From Gammaproteobacteria bacterium (lineage in GTDB: Bacteria > Pseudomonadota > Gammaproteobacteria > JAJPIJ01), in the NCBI GenBank assembly GCA_022071965.1, contig JAJVIQ010000009.1, forward strand, positions 164,036 through 228,035: a stretch of DNA of 64,000 nt, in the 5' to 3' direction. A program made the translations under genes and the position numbers. Every line of letters begins with the position of its first letter. Position 1 is the stretch's first letter. Below are positions 1-9,055 of the stretch, in pieces. Under the pieces are notes generated by a model. That model saw nothing but the letters and a program-made list of their open reading frames with translations. It ran no database searches and was not told where the DNA came from.

Positions 1-567
1 CTCGGCGGCCGTGCGCACGATGAACCCGCCCGGGGAGGATTGCGCGGCGTCGGCGTTGATGACGCCATCGCCGTTGTCGCCCGCCAGTCCCGCGCCGCGG
101 CGGGTGAGAATGTCGCGCAGCCGGGCCCGCTCCTGCTCGTTCTCGATCCGCTGTGAGATGCCGATCGTCTGGCTGTGCGGCATGAACACCAGGTAGCGCG
201 AAGGAATGCAGATCTGGGTGGTGAGCCGCGCCCCCTTGGTGCCCAGCGGATCCTTGGCCACCTGCACGAGGATCTCCTGTCCCTCCCTGAGGATCTGGTC
301 GATGGTGATCGGTCCGCCGCCGTTGGCGGACGCCTGTTCCACCGCGAGGATGTCGGAGATGTGCAGGAAGGCGGTCCGCTGCAGACCGATTTCCACGAAC
401 GCCGCGCCCATGCCGGGCAGCACCCGGGAGACCTTGCCGAGATAGATGTTGCCGACGAGGCCGCGGCGGCGGTTGCGCTCTACGATGACCTCCTGCAGCA
501 CCCCGTTCTCGATGAACGCCACCCGCGTTTCCTGCGGCGTCACGTTGATGAGAATCTCCTCGGCCAT
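1..567 (-). CDS. rng: Ribonuclease G, N-terminal part (cut by window edge)
   Basis: RNase G is a cytoplasmic 5'-end-dependent endoribonuclease of the RNase E/G family that matures 16S rRNA and takes part in mRNA decay. The visible 189 residues start MAEEILINVTPQETRVAFIE and run into an S1-like domain with VGNIYLGKVSRVLPGMGAAF and FLHISDI, which is the family pattern. The rest of the gene (the family is usually near 490 residues) lies beyond the left edge. The ATG at 565-567 is chosen because it matches the family N-terminus. The gene is divergent from the GlgC-like gene at 717, leaving about 150 bp for both promoters. Identification is secure; only the truncation limits it. Confidence 0.93.
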   Translation of the reverse strand, partial: MAEEILINVTPQETRVAFIENGVLQEVIVERNRRRGLVGNIYLGKVSRVLPGMGAAFVEIGLQRTAFLHISDILAVEQASANGGGPITIDQILREGQEILVQVAKDPLGTKGARLTTQICIPSRYLVFMPHSQTIGISQRIENEQERARLRDILTRRGAGLAGDNGDGVINADAAQSSPGGFIVRTAAE

Positions 568-716
568 GTCTGGTGTATGCTCGCCGTTGTCGGGGTGGGC
601 AGCGGGGGTCCAGGCGAGCCGTCGCACGCGGCCTCGAGCCGGATCTTCTGAAGTCCCGTTCGAATTTTCCCGATTGTAATACAGTTGAAGCACAAACCTG
701 ATGAAAGGGTTGAGAG

Positions 717-1967
717 ATGTCCGCGGCGGAAGATGCCATAGCGGTGGTGCTCGCCATCGGCTCGGCCGAGGAACTGAAGCCCCTGACCGCGGCCCGGGCC
801 TCGGCCGCGGTGCCCTTCGGGGGGCTGTACCGGACCATCGACTTCGCCCTGACCAACTGCCTGCACTCCGGCCTGCGCCGCATGCTGGTCCTGACCCAGT
901 ACATGTCGCATTCGCTGCACAAACACCTGCGCGACGGCTGGTCGGTCTTCAATCCCGAGATCGGCGAGTTCGTGACCCCCGTTTCGCCGCAGATGCAGGC
1001 CGGCAGGATGGGCTACGGGAGCGCCAGCGACGCGCTGAGGCAGAATGCCTATATCCTGGAGCGCAACCGGGGCGACGTCGTCGCGGTGGTCTCGGGCGAC
1101 TACGTCTACCGCATGGACTACGCCGCCATGATCGATTTCCATCGCCGCGCGAGCGCGGCGGTGACCGTTGCCTGCCTGCCGCCGGAGGACCCCCAGCGCG
1201 ACCCGGCGTTGCCGGTGCTCGGTGTCAACGGGCGCGACGAGATCGTTTCCTGTCACCATCCCCCGGCCGCCGCCGGGCTCGCCGGCCACGCGGCGTCCAT
1301 GGGGATCTTCGTATTCAACAAGGAGGTGCTGCTGAAGACCCTCGCGATGCCGATCATCACCGGCACGAGCAGCCTGGACATCGGCGAGGCGCTGCTGCCG
1401 GAGCTGCTCGGCAAGGCACGCATGGTGGTCTACCGCTTCGGGGGCAGCGCGGGCCGCGTCTCGCAGGATCGTTACTGGCGGCGGATGTCGTCGCTGGACG
1501 CCTACTATCAGGCGAACATGGACCTGCTGCACGTCGAGTCGCCCCTGGATCTCTACCAGGCTGACTGGCCCATCCGCACCTACCAGCCGCAGAGTCCGCC
1601 GGCACGCACGGTGCCGGGCAAGTCCTGCAACGAGGGGATCTTCGTCAACTCCATCGTGGCCGGCGGCACGGTCATCGCGGGCGGCGGAGTCAACCACAGC
1701 GTGCTGTTCCCGCACGTGCGCGTCGAGGACGCGGCCACCGTCGAGAACGCCATCCTGTTCTCCGGCGTGCACGTCGGCGAGGGCGCGCGCCTGCGCAACT
1801 GCATCGTGGAGAAGTACGTGCGCATCCCGCCGGGCAGCCGGATCGGCTTCGACGAGGAGGTCGACTGCCGGCATTTCGTGGTGACCGACCGCGGCATCGC
1901 CGTCGTACCGAAGGGCTACGTCTTCGAGCCGGCGCAGGCGCGCGAGAAGGTCCGGGCGTCGAGCTGA
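717..1967 (+). CDS. GlgC-like protein with degenerate catalytic motifs
   Basis: The 416 residues align end to end with ADP-glucose pyrophosphorylase (GlgC): nucleotidyltransferase fold (about 8-270), then a left-handed beta-helix C-terminus (about 300-400). Landmarks such as FGGLYRTIDFALTNCLHSG, LTQYMSHSL and WPIRTYQPQSPPA are conserved. Catalytic positions are not. The nucleotide loop GGxGxR reads IGSAEE (14-19), RAKPAV reads RASAAV (27-32), the sugar-phosphate motif FVEKP reads SCHHP (Lys to His181), and WRDVG reads WRRMS (Asp to Arg256). The Asp of GD(H/Y) is kept at 128. I infer a regulatory or binding pseudoenzyme, comparable in principle to GlgD or plant large subunits, rather than an active enzyme. 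No other glycogen gene is nearby. Confidence 0.8.
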   Translation: MSAAEDAIAVVLAIGSAEELKPLTAARASAAVPFGGLYRTIDFALTNCLHSGLRRMLVLTQYMSHSLHKHLRDGWSVFNPEIGEFVTPVSPQMQAGRMGYGSASDALRQNAYILERNRGDVVAVVSGDYVYRMDYAAMIDFHRRASAAVTVACLPPEDPQRDPALPVLGVNGRDEIVSCHHPPAAAGLAGHAASMGIFVFNKEVLLKTLAMPIITGTSSLDIGEALLPELLGKARMVVYRFGGSAGRVSQDRYWRRMSSLDAYYQANMDLLHVESPLDLYQADWPIRTYQPQSPPARTVPGKSCNEGIFVNSIVAGGTVIAGGGVNHSVLFPHVRVEDAATVENAILFSGVHVGEGARLRNCIVEKYVRIPPGSRIGFDEEVDCRHFVVTDRGIAVVPKGYVFEPAQAREKVRASS

Positions 1968-1978
1968 GGACGGCACCG

Positions 1979-3469
1979 ATGGCGACGATGCAGGGCGGAC
2001 GGCACACCCGGGACGGGAACCGGACCGACCTCGTCTCGGCGCTGCGGGCGGTTTTGCCCGCGGGCGCGGTGATCGCCGAGGAGGAGGCGATGCGCCCTTA
2101 CGAGTGCGACGGTCTTTCCGCCTACCGGCAGCTGCCGCGCGTGGTGGTCATGCCGCGCACCGCCGAGCAGGTGCAGGCGGTGCTCCGGCTCTGCCATGGG
2201 CGGCGGGTGCCGGTGGTCGCGCGCGGCGCCGGAACCAGCCTCTCCGGCGGCGCGCTGCCCCACCGCAACGGGGTGTTGCTCAGCCTGGCGCGCTTCAACC
2301 GCATCCTCGATCTCGACCCGTTCGGACGCACGGCGGTCGTCGAGCCCGGCGTGCGCAATCTCGCCATCAGCGAGGCGGCCGCGGCGCACGGCCTCTACTA
2401 CGCGCCCGACCCGTCCTCGCAGATCGCCTGCAGCATCGGCGGCAACGTCGCGGAGAATTCCGGTGGCGTGCACTGCCTGAAGTACGGCCTCACCGTGCAC
2501 AACGTGCTGCGGGTCAGGGCATTGACCATCGATGGCGAGTGGCTGGACATCGGCTCCCAGGCGCTGGACGCGCCCGGGTATGACCTGCTGGCGCTGATGC
2601 ACGGCTCGGAGGGGATGCTCGCGATCATCATGGAGGTCACCGTGCGACTGCTCCCGATCCCGACCTCGGCCCAGGTGGTCCTGGCGGCCTTCGCGAGCAT
2701 CGAGGACGCCGGCAATGCCGTGGCCGGTATCATCGCCGCCGGTATCCTGCCCGCGGGCCTGGAGATGATGGACAGGCTGGCGACCCGCGCCGCCGAGGAC
2801 TTCGTACACGCGGGCTATCCGACCGATGCCGAGGCGATCCTCATCTGCGAGCTCGACGGCGTGCCCGCCGAGGTTTCCGCGCAGCTGCAGCGCGTGCGCG
2901 AGGTCCTGCAGGCGCATCGCGCCATGGCGCTGCGCGTGGCGGTCGACGAGGCCGAACGCCGGCAGTTGTGGGCCGGTCGCAAGGCGGCCTTCCCGGCCGT
3001 GGGGCGGCTGGCGCCGGACTACTACTGTGTCGACGGCACCATCCCGCGCCATCAACTCGCGCACGTCCTGCGTCGCATCGCCGATCTGTCGCGGGAATAC
3101 GGCCTGCCGGTGGCCAACGTGTTTCACGCCGGGGACGGAAACCTGCATCCGCTCATCATGTATGACGCGAACAGGCCCGGCGAGCTCGCCAGGGCAGAGC
3201 GATTCGGCGGCGACATCCTCGAGCTGAGCGTCAGGGTGGGAGGCACGGTGACCGGCGAGCACGGCGTAGGCGTGGAGAAGCTCGACCAGATGTGCGTACA
3301 GTTCGGCGCACTCGAGCTGCAGCACTTCCACGCCGTCAAACGGGTGTTCGACTCCTTCGGCCTGTTGAATCCCGGCAAGGCGGTACCCACTCTCGCGCGC
3401 TGCGTGGAGCTCGGAGGCATGCACGTCCACGGCGGCGAGCTGCCGCATCCGGACCTGCCGCGATTCTGA
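1979..3469 (+). CDS. glcD: FAD-linked oxidase, glycolate/D-lactate dehydrogenase GlcD type
   Basis: A 496-residue flavoprotein of the GlcD/D-lactate dehydrogenase family, which oxidises 2-hydroxy acids. The N-terminal FAD-binding PCMH domain shows [38 protein letters not shown] and [18 protein letters not shown]. The C-terminal oxidase domain has the His cluster [13 protein letters not shown] and the ending [13 protein letters not shown] with LLNPGK. It starts 11 nt after the GlgC-like gene and probably shares its transcript. The usual partners GlcE and GlcF are absent: the next gene is the convergent tldD. Substrate cannot be told from the sequence. A second in-frame ATG nine bases downstream is an alternative start. 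Confidence 0.88.
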   Translation: MATMQGGRHTRDGNRTDLVSALRAVLPAGAVIAEEEAMRPYECDGLSAYRQLPRVVVMPRTAEQVQAVLRLCHGRRVPVVARGAGTSLSGGALPHRNGVLLSLARFNRILDLDPFGRTAVVEPGVRNLAISEAAAAHGLYYAPDPSSQIACSIGGNVAENSGGVHCLKYGLTVHNVLRVRALTIDGEWLDIGSQALDAPGYDLLALMHGSEGMLAIIMEVTVRLLPIPTSAQVVLAAFASIEDAGNAVAGIIAAGILPAGLEMMDRLATRAAEDFVHAGYPTDAEAILICELDGVPAEVSAQLQRVREVLQAHRAMALRVAVDEAERRQLWAGRKAAFPAVGRLAPDYYCVDGTIPRHQLAHVLRRIADLSREYGLPVANVFHAGDGNLHPLIMYDANRPGELARAERFGGDILELSVRVGGTVTGEHGVGVEKLDQMCVQFGALELQHFHAVKRVFDSFGLLNPGKAVPTLARCVELGGMHVHGGELPHPDLPRF

Positions 3470-3524
3470 GGCTCCTCGGGGCCTTCGTGGGGCGCGTGCG
3501 GATCCGGGCGCGCCGTGCGCGCGC

Positions 3525-4976
3525 CTAGTGGCCCCTGGAACTCGTGCCGCCGACGGTCAGATTGTCGATGCGCAGTGTCGGCTGCCCGACGCACACGGGC
3601 ACGGACTGGCCGTTCTTGCCGCAGGTGCCCACGCCCGCGTCGAGCTCCAGGTCATTGCCGATCATGCTGACGCGGGTGAGCACGTCGGGGCCGTTGCCGA
3701 TGAGGGTGGCGCCCTTCACGGGGCGGGTTACCTTGCCGTTCTCGATGAGATAGGCCTCGGCGGCGGAGAACACGAATTTGCCGTTGGTGATGTCGACCTG
3801 GCCGCCACCGAAATTCACGGCATAAAGGCCGCGATCGACGGTGGCGATGATCTCCCGCGGGTCGTGCGGGCCGGGCAGCATGTAGGTGTTGGTCATCCGC
3901 GGCATGGGCCGGTGCGAATAGGACTGGCGGCGGCCGTTGCCGGTCGGCGGCAGCTTCATCAGCCGCGCATTCTGCTTGTCCTGCATATAGCCGCGCAGGA
4001 TGCCGTCCTCGATGAGGACCGTGCACTGGGTGGGCGTGCCCTCGTCATCGACATTGAGGGAACCGCGGCGGTCGGCGAGCGTGCCATCGTCCACGACGGT
4101 GACCCCGGGGGCGGCCACACGCTCGCCGATGCGACCGGCGAACGCCGAGGTGCCCTTGCGGTTGAAATCGCCCTCCAGCCCGTGGCCGATCGCCTCGTGC
4201 AGGAGGATCCCGGGCCAGCCCGGCCCCAGCACCACCGTCATCTCGCCGGCCGGCGCGGGCCTGGCGTCCAGGTTGAGCAAGGCTTGGCGCACCGCCTCGC
4301 GCGCGAAATGCCGGGTGCGGCCATCGGCGGTCAGCCACTCGTATCCGATACGTCCCCCACCGCCGTAGCTTCCGGTCTCACGCCGCCCCCCTGCCTCCAC
4401 GATGGTCGTGACGTTCAGGCGGACGAGTGGGCGCACGTCGCCCGCCAGCGTGCCGTCGCTGGCGGCCACCAGCACCGATCTTCGCTGCCCGGTGAGGCTG
4501 ACGATGACCTGCGTGACGCGCGGATCGAGCGATCGGGCGTAGGCGTCGATCTCCTGCAGCAACCGCACCTTCTCCTCGGCCGCCAGGGTCTCGACCGGGT
4601 CCAGCGGCCTGTACAGCAGCCTGCCCGCGGGCCGCCGCCAGACGAGCCCGCCGCCATCGCCGCCGCGGCCGGCAATCGCGCGCGCGGCGCCGGCGGCGTT
4701 CTGCAGCGCCGGCATGGCGATCTCATCGGCATAGGCGAATCCGGTCTTCTCGCCCGCGACCGCGCGCACGCCCACGCCCTCGCCGATGCTGTGCGAACCT
4801 TCCTTGACGATGCCGTCTTCCAGCGTCCAGCTCTCCGAACGGCTGTGCTCGAAATAGAGATCGGCGTAGTCGAGGCGGGCATCGAGCAGGCTGTTGAGCA
4901 CCTGTTCGAGGTGACGGTCCTCCAGGGCGGCGGGCGCAAGCGTCTGCTGGCGGGCGAGGGTGAGGCTTTCGGACAT
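3525..4976 (-). CDS. tldD: Metalloprotease TldD
   Basis: TldD is the active zinc metalloprotease subunit of TldD/TldE, which degrades unfolded peptides and trims precursors such as microcin B17 and CcdA. The 483-residue product carries the zinc motif HExxxH in [14 protein letters not shown], plus [18 protein letters not shown] near the N-terminus and [20 protein letters not shown] at the C-terminus, all family signatures. Start chosen at [10 protein letters not shown]; the reading frame continues upstream but that part does not resemble the family. It is convergent with glcD. Its partner tldE is not in the window. Length is normal. Confidence 0.95.
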   Translation of the reverse strand: MSESLTLARQQTLAPAALEDRHLEQVLNSLLDARLDYADLYFEHSRSESWTLEDGIVKEGSHSIGEGVGVRAVAGEKTGFAYADEIAMPALQNAAGAARAIAGRGGDGGGLVWRRPAGRLLYRPLDPVETLAAEEKVRLLQEIDAYARSLDPRVTQVIVSLTGQRRSVLVAASDGTLAGDVRPLVRLNVTTIVEAGGRRETGSYGGGGRIGYEWLTADGRTRHFAREAVRQALLNLDARPAPAGEMTVVLGPGWPGILLHEAIGHGLEGDFNRKGTSAFAGRIGERVAAPGVTVVDDGTLADRRGSLNVDDEGTPTQCTVLIEDGILRGYMQDKQNARLMKLPPTGNGRRQSYSHRPMPRMTNTYMLPGPHDPREIIATVDRGLYAVNFGGGQVDITNGKFVFSAAEAYLIENGKVTRPVKGATLIGNGPDVLTRVSMIGNDLELDAGVGTCGKNGQSVPVCVGQPTLRIDNLTVGGTSSRGH

Positions 4977-5153
4977 TTCTTCGGCGTTCGCAAGCGTGGT
5001 TACGGGTCGGAGTTTGACACAACTGTACCTGCTATGTACCTTCTCAAACCTTTGGGTCTGGCACACAGGTTCTCGAAGGCATACCGCCGGCCCGGGTTCC
5101 CGGAAGGGACAGGGGAAACCGGCACGAACTCAATCTCTCTCCCTTGGACCGCG

Positions 5154-6353
5154 ATGAGCAACACACAGTTCTCCAGAATTGAACGCCTGCCTCCGTATGT
5201 CTTCAACACCGTGCAGGAGCTGAAGATGGCCGCCCGCCGCCGCGGCGAGGACATCATCGATTTCGGCATGGGCAATCCGGATCAGCCCACCCCCAGGCAC
5301 ATCGTCGACAAGCTGATCGAGGTCGCCCAGCGCGGGGACACCCACCGCTACTCGGTCTCGCGCGGCATCCCGCGCCTGCGCAAGGCCATCTGCGACTGGT
5401 ACAAGGATCGTTACGAGGTCTATCTCGACCCGGAGAGCGAGGCGATCGTCACCATCGGCTCCAAGGAGGGCCTTGCGCACCTGGCCATGGCGATCGTCGA
5501 CCGCGGCGACGCGGTGCTGGTGCCGAATCCCGCCTATCCCATTCATCCCTACGGCTTCGTGATTGCCGGCGCGGACATCCGTCACGTGCCGTGCGGCACC
5601 GGCATCGATTTCTTCGCCGAGCTCGAGAAGGCCATCCGCGACTCCTGGCCGAAGCCGAAGGTGCTGCTGCTCAACTATCCGAGCAACCCCACCACCGAGT
5701 GCGTGGATCTGACGTTCTTCGGGAAGGTCGTCGACATCGCCAGGGAGCATGGCATCTGGGTGGTCCAGGATCTCGCCTACGCCGATCTCGTGTTCGACGG
5801 GTACGTGGCGCCGTCGATCCTGCAGGTACCGGGGGCCAAGGACGTCGCGGTGGAATTCTTCACCCTGTCGAAGAGCTATAACATGCCGGGCTGGCGCATC
5901 GGCTTCATGGTTGGGAATCCGGTGCTGGTGAAGGCGCTGGCGCGCATGAAGTCATATCTCGATTACGGGGTGTTCACGCCGGTGCAGGTAGCGGCCATCG
6001 CGGCGCTGGAGGGACCGCAGGACTGCGTGAAGGAGATCTGCGACATGTACCGGCGCCGCCGCGACGTACTGTGCGAGGGTCTGAACGCCGCCGGCTGGAC
6101 GGTGGAAAAACCGAAGGCGACGATGTTCGTGTGGGCGCCGATCCCGGAGCCGTACCGGAAGACGGGTTCGCTCGAATTCTGCAAGAAGATGCTGGCGGAC
6201 GCGAAGGTGGCCGTGTCGCCGGGCGTCGGTTTCGGGGAGTACGGCGACGGCCACGTGCGCTTCGGCCTCATCGAGAACGAGCATCGCACGCGCCAGGCGG
6301 TGCGCGGCATCAAGGAGATGCTGAGGGCCGACGGCGTCGTTGACGGCACCTGA
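5154..6353 (+). CDS. alaC: Alanine transaminase AlaC
   Basis: PLP-dependent class I/II aminotransferase, 399 residues, assigned to AlaC, which makes alanine from pyruvate and glutamate. Visible features are the N-terminal [13 protein letters not shown], the substrate loop [10 protein letters not shown], the cofactor Lys240 in [15 protein letters not shown], and the C-terminal [17 protein letters not shown] with the substrate-carboxylate Arg. The start ATG fits family alignment ([17 protein letters not shown]). It lies just upstream of hom and thrC, a grouping common in proteobacteria. The frame is open far upstream but that stretch is antisense to tldD. Confidence 0.92.
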   Translation: MSNTQFSRIERLPPYVFNTVQELKMAARRRGEDIIDFGMGNPDQPTPRHIVDKLIEVAQRGDTHRYSVSRGIPRLRKAICDWYKDRYEVYLDPESEAIVTIGSKEGLAHLAMAIVDRGDAVLVPNPAYPIHPYGFVIAGADIRHVPCGTGIDFFAELEKAIRDSWPKPKVLLLNYPSNPTTECVDLTFFGKVVDIAREHGIWVVQDLAYADLVFDGYVAPSILQVPGAKDVAVEFFTLSKSYNMPGWRIGFMVGNPVLVKALARMKSYLDYGVFTPVQVAAIAALEGPQDCVKEICDMYRRRRDVLCEGLNAAGWTVEKPKATMFVWAPIPEPYRKTGSLEFCKKMLADAKVAVSPGVGFGEYGDGHVRFGLIENEHRTRQAVRGIKEMLRADGVVDGT

Positions 6354-6358
6354 GCGCT

Positions 6359-6395
6359 GATCCTGGGGCCCGGGCCGCCCGCCGGCCCGAGGATC
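6359..6395 (+). terminator. Two-part GC-rich hairpin between alaC and hom
   Basis: Directly after the alaC stop the arms GATCCT (6359-6364) and AGGATC (6390-6395) enclose a second perfect stem CGGGCC/GGCCCG (6371-6376 and 6384-6389). There is no U-tract, so it is a weak intrinsic terminator at best. It could instead be a processing barrier or a partial attenuator lowering hom-thrC expression from the alaC promoter. No Thr-rich leader peptide was seen. Confidence 0.4.
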
Positions 6396-6443
6396 GGCGT
6401 ACGCGGAACAGTGACCGATTACCAGCGACGAACCATAACAATC

Positions 6444-7754
6444 ATGAATCCGATACGAGTGGGGCTGATGGGGATAGGCACGGTCGGCGGCGGCACCTTC
6501 GCGGTGCTGGCGCGCAACCAGGAGGAGATCACGCGCCGCGCCGGCCGTCCGATACGCATCACCGTGGTGGCGGACAAGGACCGCGCACGCGCCGAGGCGA
6601 TCGCCGGCGGCAGGGCCAGGCTCATCGAGGATGCGTTTGCGATAGTCGGCGATCCGGAGGTGGACGTGGTGGTCGAGCTCATCGGCGGCTATACCGTGGC
6701 CAGGGACCTCGTGCTCGGGGCGATCGACAACGGCAAGCACGTCGTCACGGCCAACAAGGCGCTGATCGCGACCCATGGCAACGAAATCTTCGCGCGCGCG
6801 CGAGAGAAGGGCGTAATGGTGGCATTCGAGGCGGCGGTCGCCGGCGGCATTCCGATCATCAAGGCGATCCGCGAGTCGCTGGCGGCCAACCGCGTGCAGT
6901 GGCTCGCGGGCATCATCAACGGCACCTGCAACTTCATCCTCACCGAGATGCGCAACCACGGTCGCGAGTTCGCCGGGGCGCTCGAGGATGCGCAGGCCAG
7001 GGGTTACGCCGAGGCCGACCCCACCTTCGACATCGAGGGTATCGACGCCGCGCACAAGCTCACGATCCTCGCCTCCATCGCCTTCGGAATTCCGCTCCAG
7101 TTCGACAAGGTGCACGTCGAAGGCATTACCGGTGTCGCGCGCGAGGACGTCGTCAACGCCGAGGCGCTGGGCTATCGCGTCAAGCTGCTGGGGATCGCGC
7201 GCCGCAGCGAGGAGGGCATCGAGCTGCGCGTGCACCCGACACTGATACCCGAGCGGCGCCTCATCGCCAACGTCGACGGCGTCATGAATGCCGTGCTCGT
7301 CCGCGGCGACGCGGTCGGCCCCCTGCTGTTCTACGGCGCCGGCGCCGGCGCCGAACCGACGGCCTCCGCGGTGGTCGCCGATCTCGTCGACGTCACCCGC
7401 GCCCTGACCGCCGATCCGCAGCACCGGGTGCCGCACCTCGCCTTCCAGGCGGACGCCATGTCCGACGTGTCCGTCCTGCCGATGGAACGCGTCCTCACGA
7501 CCTATTACCTGCGCATCACGGCGCTGGACAAGCCGGGCGTGCTGGCGGACATCACCCGCATCCTCGCCGACTCCGACATCAGCATCGAGGCCATACGCCA
7601 GCGCGAACCCGTCGAGGGCGAGCAGCACGTACCCATCATCCTGCTGACACAGCGCGTGCGCGAGCAGGCGGTGAACGAGGCCCTGGTGAAGATCGAGGCG
7701 CTGGAGTCGGTCAAGGGCAGGGTGACGCGCCTGCGCCTGGAGACGCTCGCGTAG
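6444..7754 (+). CDS. hom: Homoserine dehydrogenase
   Basis: Monofunctional homoserine dehydrogenase, 436 residues, reducing aspartate semialdehyde to homoserine for threonine and methionine synthesis. The NAD(P) Rossmann motif is GLMGIGTVGGGTF, the catalytic domain has ANKALIATHG, AVAGGIPIIKAIRE and GIINGTCNFILTEM, and a C-terminal ACT domain (YLRITALDKPGVLADITRIL) indicates allosteric control, probably by threonine. An in-frame GTG 33 nt upstream is possible, but the ATG at 6444 gives the usual family N-terminus. It is followed after 37 nt by thrC, so a hom-thrC operon is likely. Confidence 0.95.
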   Translation: MNPIRVGLMGIGTVGGGTFAVLARNQEEITRRAGRPIRITVVADKDRARAEAIAGGRARLIEDAFAIVGDPEVDVVVELIGGYTVARDLVLGAIDNGKHVVTANKALIATHGNEIFARAREKGVMVAFEAAVAGGIPIIKAIRESLAANRVQWLAGIINGTCNFILTEMRNHGREFAGALEDAQARGYAEADPTFDIEGIDAAHKLTILASIAFGIPLQFDKVHVEGITGVAREDVVNAEALGYRVKLLGIARRSEEGIELRVHPTLIPERRLIANVDGVMNAVLVRGDAVGPLLFYGAGAGAEPTASAVVADLVDVTRALTADPQHRVPHLAFQADAMSDVSVLPMERVLTTYYLRITALDKPGVLADITRILADSDISIEAIRQREPVEGEQHVPIILLTQRVREQAVNEALVKIEALESVKGRVTRLRLETLA

Positions 7755-7791
7755 GGCGCGGCCGCCATGCTGGAAACCGGGTGACAGAGAG

Positions 7792-8934
7792 ATGCTGATC
7801 AACGCACGCTACACGGGTCTCATCGAGCGCTACCGCGACCGCCTGCCGGTGCACGACGACACGCGCATCATCAGCCTCGGGGAGGGCAACACGCCTCTCA
7901 TCCGCCTGAACAACATCCCGCGCGACCTGCGCAGGGACGTCGACATCTACGTCAAGTTCGAGGGATTGAACCCGACCGGCTCCTTCAAGGATCGCGGCAT
8001 GACCATGGCGGTGACCAAGGCCGTGGAGGCGGGGGCGCGCGCGATCATCTGTGCCTCCACGGGCAATACCTCGGCGTCGGCGGCGGCGTATGCGGCGCGT
8101 GCGGGCATCACCGCGTTCGTGCTGATACCCGAGGGGAAGATCGCGATGGGCAAGCTCGCCCAGGCGATGATGCACGGCTCGGTGGTGCTGCAGATCAAGG
8201 GCAACTTCGATGCCGGCATGGAGCTGGTCAAGCAGGTCGCGCAGCATGCGCCGGTGACCATCGTCAACTCGATCAACCCGTTCCGGCTGCAGGGGCAGAA
8301 GACCGCTGCCTTCGAGATCGTGGAAGAGCTGGGCCGCGCGCCCGACTATCACTGCCTTCCGGTCGGCAATGCCGGCAACATCACGGCGCACTGGATCGGT
8401 TACTGCGAGTATTCCTCGGCCTCCGGTGACCACGTGACGGCCGCGTGCGCGTACTGCAGCGGGCACTGCCGTTATGCCGGCGGCGCGATCGTCGGCAACC
8501 GTCCGAAGATGGTGGGCTACCAGGCGGCTGGCAGCGCGCCTTTTCTCCGGGGCCACATGGTCGACAATCCGGAAACCGTCGCCACCGCGATCCGGATCGG
8601 CCATCCGCAGAGCTGGGATTCGGCGTGGACGGTGCAGCGGGAGTCCGGCGGCTGGTTCGACGAATGCAGCGACGCGGAGATCCTCGCGGCGCAGAAGCTG
8701 CTCGCGGAGCGCGAGGGCGTCTTCTGCGAGCCCGCCTCGGCGGCCTCCCTGGCCGGCGCGCTGCGCGATGTCAGGTCCGGAAAGATACCCGACGGCAGCA
8801 CGATCGTCTGCACGCTCACGGGACACGGGCTCAAGGATCCGGACACGGCCATCAAGCAGAGCACCGCGCCCCTGGTGCAGGTGGAGGCGGATCTCGAGGC
8901 GGTCAAGCGGGCAGTCCTGGCCCACATGCAGTGA
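7792..8934 (+). CDS. thrC: Threonine synthase with a cysteine-bearing insert
   Basis: PLP enzyme, 380 residues, converting O-phosphohomoserine to threonine. The cofactor Lys lies in NPTGSFKDRGMTMAV, the PLP-phosphate glycine loop is LPVGNAGNITAHWIGY, and ASTGNTSASAAAYAARAGI is typical. Between the glycine loop and RPKMVGYQAAGSAPFLRG there are roughly 20 extra residues compared with short bacterial ThrC proteins as I know them. They contain Cys219, Cys222 and Cys226 (C-x2-C-x3-C), with Cys205 just before. The insert might bind metal or form a redox switch; that is inference. It is co-oriented with hom, with a purine-rich ribosome site before the ATG. Confidence 0.93.
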   Translation: MLINARYTGLIERYRDRLPVHDDTRIISLGEGNTPLIRLNNIPRDLRRDVDIYVKFEGLNPTGSFKDRGMTMAVTKAVEAGARAIICASTGNTSASAAAYAARAGITAFVLIPEGKIAMGKLAQAMMHGSVVLQIKGNFDAGMELVKQVAQHAPVTIVNSINPFRLQGQKTAAFEIVEELGRAPDYHCLPVGNAGNITAHWIGYCEYSSASGDHVTAACAYCSGHCRYAGGAIVGNRPKMVGYQAAGSAPFLRGHMVDNPETVATAIRIGHPQSWDSAWTVQRESGGWFDECSDAEILAAQKLLAEREGVFCEPASAASLAGALRDVRSGKIPDGSTIVCTLTGHGLKDPDTAIKQSTAPLVQVEADLEAVKRAVLAHMQ

Positions 8935-9055
8935 GCGCCGGGCGCGGCGGGCCGTGTCGCCGCGGCGCGGCCACGCATGTGACGAGATGCCTTCGCCCGG
9001 CGTGCGCACGCATCCGGGTGTGGACAGCTCGTCCCTGACTTGGCATCGTCCCCCG

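Noticed and set aside
540..1976. Long minus-strand frame opposite the GlgC-like gene
   Set aside because: High-GC shadow frame with no domain pattern; the plus-strand frame has clear family similarity.
5014..5042. TTGACA upstream of alaC as a promoter -35
   Set aside because: The hexamer is perfect, but the sequence 17 bp away (TACCTT) is a poor -10 and TATGTA is only 13 bp away.
3528..5153. Upstream extension of the alaC frame opposite tldD
   Set aside because: Antisense to tldD and without family similarity; the alaC start is at 5154.
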